DNA of 64,000 nucleotides from Struthio camelus (lineage: Eukaryota; Chordata; Aves; Struthioniformes; Struthionidae): positions 1,798,001 through 1,862,000 of the forward strand of contig NC_090952.1 of NCBI RefSeq assembly GCF_040807025.1. Direction: 5' to 3'. The notes beneath the pieces are model-generated. The model did not search any database and was not told the DNA's origin. It saw nothing but the letters and a program-made list of their open reading frames with translations. Within the stretch, counting starts at the first letter, position 1. Each line of letters opens with the position of its first letter. The translations under genes were made by a program, and so were the position numbers. Of this stretch, positions 59,100 to 64,000 are shown in pieces.

Positions 59100-59360
59100 C
59101 CCGGCGCCCGGGGCCGGGCTAGCGCGGGGCGGGGCGTGCAGCCGAGCCCCCCCGGGCCGGGCGCCACATGACCGGGCGGGCGGCGGGGCCGGGCCAGCCT
59201 CTCGCCGCCTACAAATGCGGCGGCCCGGAGCGGGGCCGCCACCGCCGCCGCCGCGCCGCGCCGAGCCCCGGCGAGCCCCGGCGGACCATGGGTGCGCGGC
59301 GCTGGTTCCTGGCGTTGCTCCTTCTCTGGCTCGCCCTGGCCACCGGCTCCGCGGGTGAGT
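59100..59360 (+). promoter_or_regulatory. APLN: APLN promoter region and CpG island
   Basis: CpG-rich DNA surrounds APLN exon 1. A weak TATA-like CTACAAATG lies at about 59209-59217, and GC boxes are frequent. The start codon is in a strong context, ACCATGG. The transcription start is not known; it probably lies between about 59215 and 59280. Confidence 0.5.
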
Positions 59361-61447
59361 GCGGGGCGCCGGCAGCGGGCTGGCCCCGGCCGCGCCGTCG
59401 GGGCGCCGCGGCCTGGCGGCCAGCTCCGCCGGGGACGGGGCGAGGGGGCGCGGGCCGGTGCCCCCGGCGGCTGCGCGGCCGGTGCCGTGCGGGGGCTCGG
59501 AGCGGCGGCGGAGCGGCCGGCTGCCCTGCTGCAGCCCCCGGCACCTCCCCTGGGTCCCCTCCGCATCGCTCGGTGCCTGCTCTTGTCCGTTGCTGCCTGG
59601 CTGCTCCGTCCCGGGACCCTGCAACCCGTCGCGGGGCAGGACCCCACGGTGCCTGGCAGGTTTTCGGTGTGGACAGGTCGCTAGGGTGCAGGGAGTGCCC
59701 TGGAGGTGCCAGGCTCGGGCTGGGCTGGGGGTCCAGCAGGGACTGAGCTGTGTCTCGGGGCCAGCTGAGCCCATAACGGGCAGGTGGAGGCAGCCCGTTC
59801 CCTGGGAAGAGGGGCTTGAATGGGGACAGGCTCCATGTTGGCCTTGCAGCGCTTGGAGTTGCCCGGCACCTCTCCGATGGTGCCCTTGTTGACAGGGAAT
59901 GGCTGCTTTTCCTTCCCCCTCTGCCCAGCATGGACAAAGCGCTTTTCATGGTGGCAACAAACCTCACCCTGTCCACCATATAGCAGAGCAAAACAACAGC
60001 CTGAGGAAGGCTGGAGAGCCTTCTCCCCCCTGGAGAGCTGGGGCATGGCCTGCCTGGTGCAACTGCCTCAGGTGACAGCCTGGGGTGGGGGCACAGCCAG
60101 GGTTGTGGCAACTGGAGATGGAGCTACAGGGGCCTCACCACCCTGTCCACAGCAGTACTGGGTTTGGGATGGGGTGGGAGTCTGAGCTAAGATGTTCTGG
60201 GATGGGGAGGGGGTGTGCAGCCCCTGATGCCAGCCAGAGAGAGCAGGGTGTGGAGCCCCTGCAGTGCTGGTGTGCCCATCCTCCTGGGTTACTGGAGCAT
60301 CGCAGCTTGGTGGGGTGGGCAGGCCACTGGGACCCACGTGCTGACTGCAGGACTGGTAGTGCTGGGACCTGCGTGCTGATGTTGGAGCATGCAACTCGCG
60401 AGTTGCTGTGGTGGGGTGGGAGGGCTGCAGAGCAGGAGGCAGCAGGATGCAGGGAGATGGGTGCTGCCTGGGGGAGAGGAGCTGAAGAGTGTAGGTGTGA
60501 CATGTCTGCTTTGGACTGTGCCCCTCGCTGGGGGTAAAGAGGAAACTGAGGATCCGTGAGGATCCTTGGGGTGGGCAGGGGGTACCAGGAGGCAGCAGGG
60601 GCCTGGAGCCCAGGGTATGGCTGCTCTGTGCCCTCTGGAGATGCTGGTGGCAGCAGCTGCACAAAGTGGCCATGCTCCATGCAGCATCCACGCAGGTGGC
60701 CTGGCTAGCTCGGCTCAGGAAGCACTCAGCAGGCGAATGGCTCCTGGTGGGGGTAATTCAGGAAATGGGCTATGCTGCCAAGGCCCTCGGCCCTGCCTGC
60801 TTTGAGGCAGGGCAGCCTCTGGCCATGGCTGAAGCAGGAGTGCTGTTGGGCTGGCTGTGCCCTGGCCCTTGCACTGGCCCTTGGGGCTCTCCCTCCTCTG
60901 GCTCCCTGCGGGATGGGAGAGCCTGGGGAAGGAAGAGGAAGCCTGGCAGGGCTCACCCCCACTGCCGGGGGAGAGGTGGTAAGAAACGGTGGGCCTGTGC
61001 ATGGGGAGGTGCCTCATGTGAGAGAGGGGCAGCAAGCTCAGGAGTCCTGGAGGTCTCCAAAAACATCTCTGAGCCCTGCCACAAGATGTGCCCTGGGGGA
61101 GAAGCAATGGGCTACAGGTTAGGGTGGGGCATGCTACCCCTGCAGAGCCTCCATCCTGCATGAGGAGCAGGGAGACCTGCTTGGGCTGCACTGTGGTGTG
61201 AGGGCTGTGAATGCCAGGCAATTCCCCCAGTGCTGGGGGAGATGCTCCTTCTTGGCTAATGCTCTTCCTGCCATCCTCAGGGCCGCTGAGTCAGGCACCA
61301 GATGGGAAGGATCTGGAGGAGGGCCTCATCCGAAACCTGGTGCAGCCGCGGGGTGTGCGGCGTGGGGCTGGGCATCGGCCAGGTGGCTGGCGGAGGTACC
61401 GCAGACCCCGGCCCCGGCTCTCCCACAAGGGCCCCATGCCCTTCTAA
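59288..61447 (+). CDS. APLN: Apelin preproprotein
   Basis: Apelin is the secreted peptide ligand of the APJ receptor (APLNR), acting in cardiovascular development, angiogenesis and fluid balance. Two coding exons, 59288-59354 and 61281-61447, join in frame to 77 residues, the same length as human preproapelin. The hydrophobic signal peptide covers about residues 1-22 (FLALLLLWLALA). Then come NLVQPRG, a basic linker (GGWRRYRR) and the invariant C-terminus RPRLSHKGPMPF ending at the stop. The dibasic sites before apelin-17 and apelin-13 are partly kept (RRYRR). The residue opening apelin-13 is Pro, where mammals have Gln. A donor follows at 61453, so a third, non-coding exon is inferred from 61595. 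Confidence 0.97.
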
Positions 61448-61594
61448 CACAGGTGAGGGGATGGCTGGGGCTGAGGGATGTGGAGCCTGGCTGCCAAGCT
61501 GTGGCACTGGTTCAGGGGACCTGGGTGGGATGCAGGGATGCTGGTGATGGTGCCAGGGGGCACTCATTGATGCCTGTTTTTGCTTATGTTGCAG

Positions 61595-62670
61595 GGTTGC
61601 CACCAGCTCTCATGGGACATGTCCATGTCGTCATCTGCATTTCATAGCCTGGTCTGCTTGTCTTCGAGTGCTGGGCTCTGCCTGTGAGCCCTCACCTCAT
61701 GTCACCTCTTCCCTGTTGCTGTCCCTGGTGGCACCAGCCCCTGGCTCTGTATCCCACAGCTGTCTGGTGCTGCAGGTGCCTTGGCACCTCCCATCTCCCC
61801 TCACTGCCTCTTGGGGCTGCGCCAGGGGCTGGGTGAGAGGGTGACCCAGATGCAGCCTATCACTGGGGCCTCTGGTCCCTCACTCCTGTCTCTCGTGGGA
61901 CAGGAGCAGTGCTCAGAGATGGTTCTTGCTCCACTCATGCCTGCATGGGAGGGAGCCAGGCTGTCCTCAGCACACTGAAGCCACCGCAGGCAGGGCACAG
62001 GCATGCAGGACGGCAGCTCTGCCCTTGCACTGCTGCGGGAGGCTGGCTGAGCTGCTGCTGGCCTGAGACTGGGCGCCTTTGCGCAAAGCACTTTGTTGGG
62101 TGGAGGAGCTCTCCACAGGGGTCGGCAAGCGCCCTTGCTCATCCTGCACCATCCCTGGTGTGAGCCTCCCACGTGTGTGGTTGGTCTTGGTGGGTCTATT
62201 TATTCTCGTGGTGCTAACCCTGCAGTGTGTCTGAGCCTACCCTTCCCTCCCTGGCTCTGGCTAGTCTGGGGACCTCTCCTAGACCCCTTGGGACCCCTGA
62301 GGTTTGGGGGTATGGCTTGCTCTTAGGCATGGATGGAGGCTGCTCTGTGCCTTGAGCAGTCTTGGTGCAGGCCTGAAGAGGGGATGCCCAGCGTGAGGCT
62401 GGGGTGGCTGCCCAGGGCATTTCATGGGGGTCTGGGCTCCTCTACCTGCTCCAAGCTGTGGGGCAGCGGGAGAGCCAGCTCCCATGTGAGGGTTCATGTG
62501 GCTGCCAGGAGTCTTTGTATAAAACACTAACTTATACCAAAGGGGATGCCTTATTCTCAACGACGCTGGTCCCTGCTGGTCACCATGTCTCTTGTGTCTG
62601 TAAAGATTTGTTCTGTGTAAATACATCTTTATAATAAAGAGTTATGATGGCAATAAACCCTTATTTTTGG
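61595..62670 (+). other. APLN: APLN exon 3, 3' UTR (3' end approximate)
   Basis: After the stop, exon 2 ends at 61452 with donor GTGAGG. An acceptor TATGTTGCAG ends at 61594, so exon 3 is wholly untranslated, as in the mammalian gene. Canonical AATAAA signals at 62633-62638 and 62652-62657 mark the end. A terminator and a 3' UTR of about 1.1 kb fit mammalian APLN, which also has a long 3' UTR. Confidence 0.7.
62633..62657 (+). terminator. APLN: Two AATAAA poly(A) signals of APLN
   Basis: AATAAA occurs at 62633-62638 and again at 62652-62657, 19 bp apart. Both follow the inferred last APLN exon on its coding strand. Confidence 0.8.
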
Positions 62671-64000
62671 CAAGGCAGGCAATGGTTATTCCTCTGCTGG
62701 CAGGGAGGGTGTGGGGATGCCTTGAGGCTCCCCAGCTCTTGCTGGGGTGGGAGCAGTGTGGAGGGCAGGGTTGGGTGCTTTCCCCCGCTGCAGCGGGTGC
62801 TGGTAGAGGTGCTGCCCTAGGGGGGAGAAGGGCAGCGTGGCCAGGTGCCAGAGAGGGGCATGGAGAAGCTGCGTGCACAGTGTGCGTGTGTGTGCCTGGA
62901 GCTGGGAGAGCATCACAGTGTGAAGGGCCGGGTGCCCATGCTACCTTGACCTTCCTGCAGCTTTCTGCACCTCGGGGGATTTTTCTGCTCACCTCAGTTC
63001 CCCTTGCTGGCACACGACAGGCACTGGGGGGGGGGGGGTGATGTGTTTAGGTGCATGTCTGCATAGGGCTGTTGAGTAACAACTGCTTTAAAAGGGGTGA
63101 AGGAAGGCAAAAAAAAGAGGGAAGAGCTCTGTCACCAAGAGGCTGTGGCTGGACGCTTTGTACGGGGAGGAGGGGACATGGCCCGGCTGTCTGGGCTCCT
63201 GTCATCCAGCCCCTGACAGTGGCAGGCTGAGGCGATGCTGAGTGTTGTGACAGCAAGTTGAGTTTTTGGGCCTGAGCATCCCTTTAGCTGAAGCCTTCCC
63301 TGCAGCTAATTGCTTTTGTAGCACAGTTTCTAAATTGAGGCCGGGGTGTGCGTGTGCTCCTGCCTCGCCGGAGTTGCCTTGGTTACAAGCCTGGTGCTGG
63401 AGCCGGGCTGCGGCCGGAGCAGCGGCTCGGCTCCTGCGCCTCTCCAGGCTGTGGAGGCAGCTAGAGCGGGGCTAGCAGCACCCGCGCTGGCAGCGTGGGG
63501 CCGGGAGCCGTGTGAAGGCGTCCGGGGCTGGCTTAGCTCCATGGGGTGGGGGGGGTCACAACGCAACGTTGGGCTTTCACTGTGGCCAGGCACCTCAGGG
63601 GTCTGCCTTGAGCCTGCTCCAGCACCACTTCCTCTCCAAATAGGGCCTGCCGTCCCAGTGACGCCCCCCTGCAGCGCTGGGCAGCGGGAGCTGAACCACC
63701 GTGCCCCGGCTCTGCTGGCCGCGTGCCCGCTGTTGCGCTGCGCGAGCGGCGGCCCTGCCGCGCGCAGCCCCTGCACAGCCTCTGCGGGAAACCTCCTGCG
63801 CGCGGCCCCACCGCCTGCCCTCGTGGGCTCCGTCCCGGGGCGGCCTCGCCGAGGGAGGCTGTGTCCTGGCTGGCCTAGCTCGGGCCTCGGAGCACCGTGG
63901 GGGGAAAGGCAGGGGCACGGGAGCATGGTGGCCCCCGGGGACGTGGTGGGCCCCCCCCCCGGCAGGGCAGGGCAGGGGACGCGGGAGGGCGGCGGGGAGG
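62671..64000. other. Right-hand intergenic end, GC-rich
   Basis: No gene was recognised. CpG density rises from about 63400 to the edge, with a G12 run at about 63027 and C runs at about 63950. By mammalian synteny OCRL would be the next gene, but none of its exons is visible here. Confidence 0.5.

Noticed and set aside
56448-59171. Three overlapping plus-strand open frames of about 800-900 codons with Gly/Arg-rich repeats
   Set aside because: They are produced by a stop-free 73 bp repeat unit. Since 73 is one more than a multiple of three, every frame stays open and cycles through the same peptides. There is no gene structure.
58421-59774. Minus-strand frames of 357-408 codons across APLN exon 1
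   Set aside because: GC-driven antisense frames that run into the minisatellite. APLN on the plus strand explains the locus.
63330-64000. GC-rich right end as a possible OCRL promoter
   Set aside because: Synteny would place OCRL next, but no exon or start codon of it can be identified.

Overview
The window is vertebrate nuclear DNA, most likely from a bird. Split exons with consensus splice sites rebuild five protein genes: UTP14A (-, cut by the left edge), ZDHHC9 (+), SASH3 (-), XPNPEP2 (-) and APLN, the apelin gene (+). As I recall it, these genes lie in the same order and relative orientation on human Xq25-q26, with the block read in reverse here. The bird or other sauropsid assignment rests on CR1-type LINE remnants, compact introns and very GC-rich flanks. 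The species cannot be named. If it is a bird, the block should lie on chromosome 4 (chicken 4p) or 4A. That chromosome placement comes from general knowledge and was not read from the sequence.

Layout: 94-4787 holds thirteen UTP14A exons, with a CpG island at the 5' end. 5.3-9 kb is intergenic. 9.3-10.2 kb is the ZDHHC9 CpG island with a CGG repeat, a non-coding first exon and an upstream ORF. ZDHHC9 coding exons run 10220-23859, with one 8.9 kb intron and one minor-spliceosome (U12, AT-AC) intron. SASH3 converges on it: its eight coding exons run from 34831 down to 28030, with a poly(A) signal at 26558-26563. XPNPEP2 follows tail-to-head, with 21 coding exons from 43923 down to 35752. 44-52 kb has no recognisable gene apart from an old CR1 reverse-transcriptase fragment and one orphan exon-like stretch. 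52.9-53.4 kb is an orphan CpG island. It is followed by two large minisatellites: 53.43-55.49 kb with a CA/C-rich unit of about 30 bp, and 56.7-58.85 kb with a G-rich 73 bp unit and a higher-order repeat of about 426 bp. APLN starts about 430 bp downstream of the second array and runs to poly(A) signals near 62.64 kb.

The genes have unrelated jobs: ribosome small-subunit processing, protein S-palmitoylation, lymphocyte adaptor signalling, membrane aminopeptidase P and a secreted peptide hormone. They are neighbours by conserved synteny and do not form a functional cluster. No new enzymatic or defence system is visible. The most notable points are the complete avian-type apelin gene, whose apelin-13 region begins with Pro where mammals have Gln, the AT-AC intron in ZDHHC9, the structured minisatellites upstream of APLN, and several small regulatory or structural elements. 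Exon limits were placed by eye from reading frame, splice consensus and recalled mammalian orthologues. No alignment was run.
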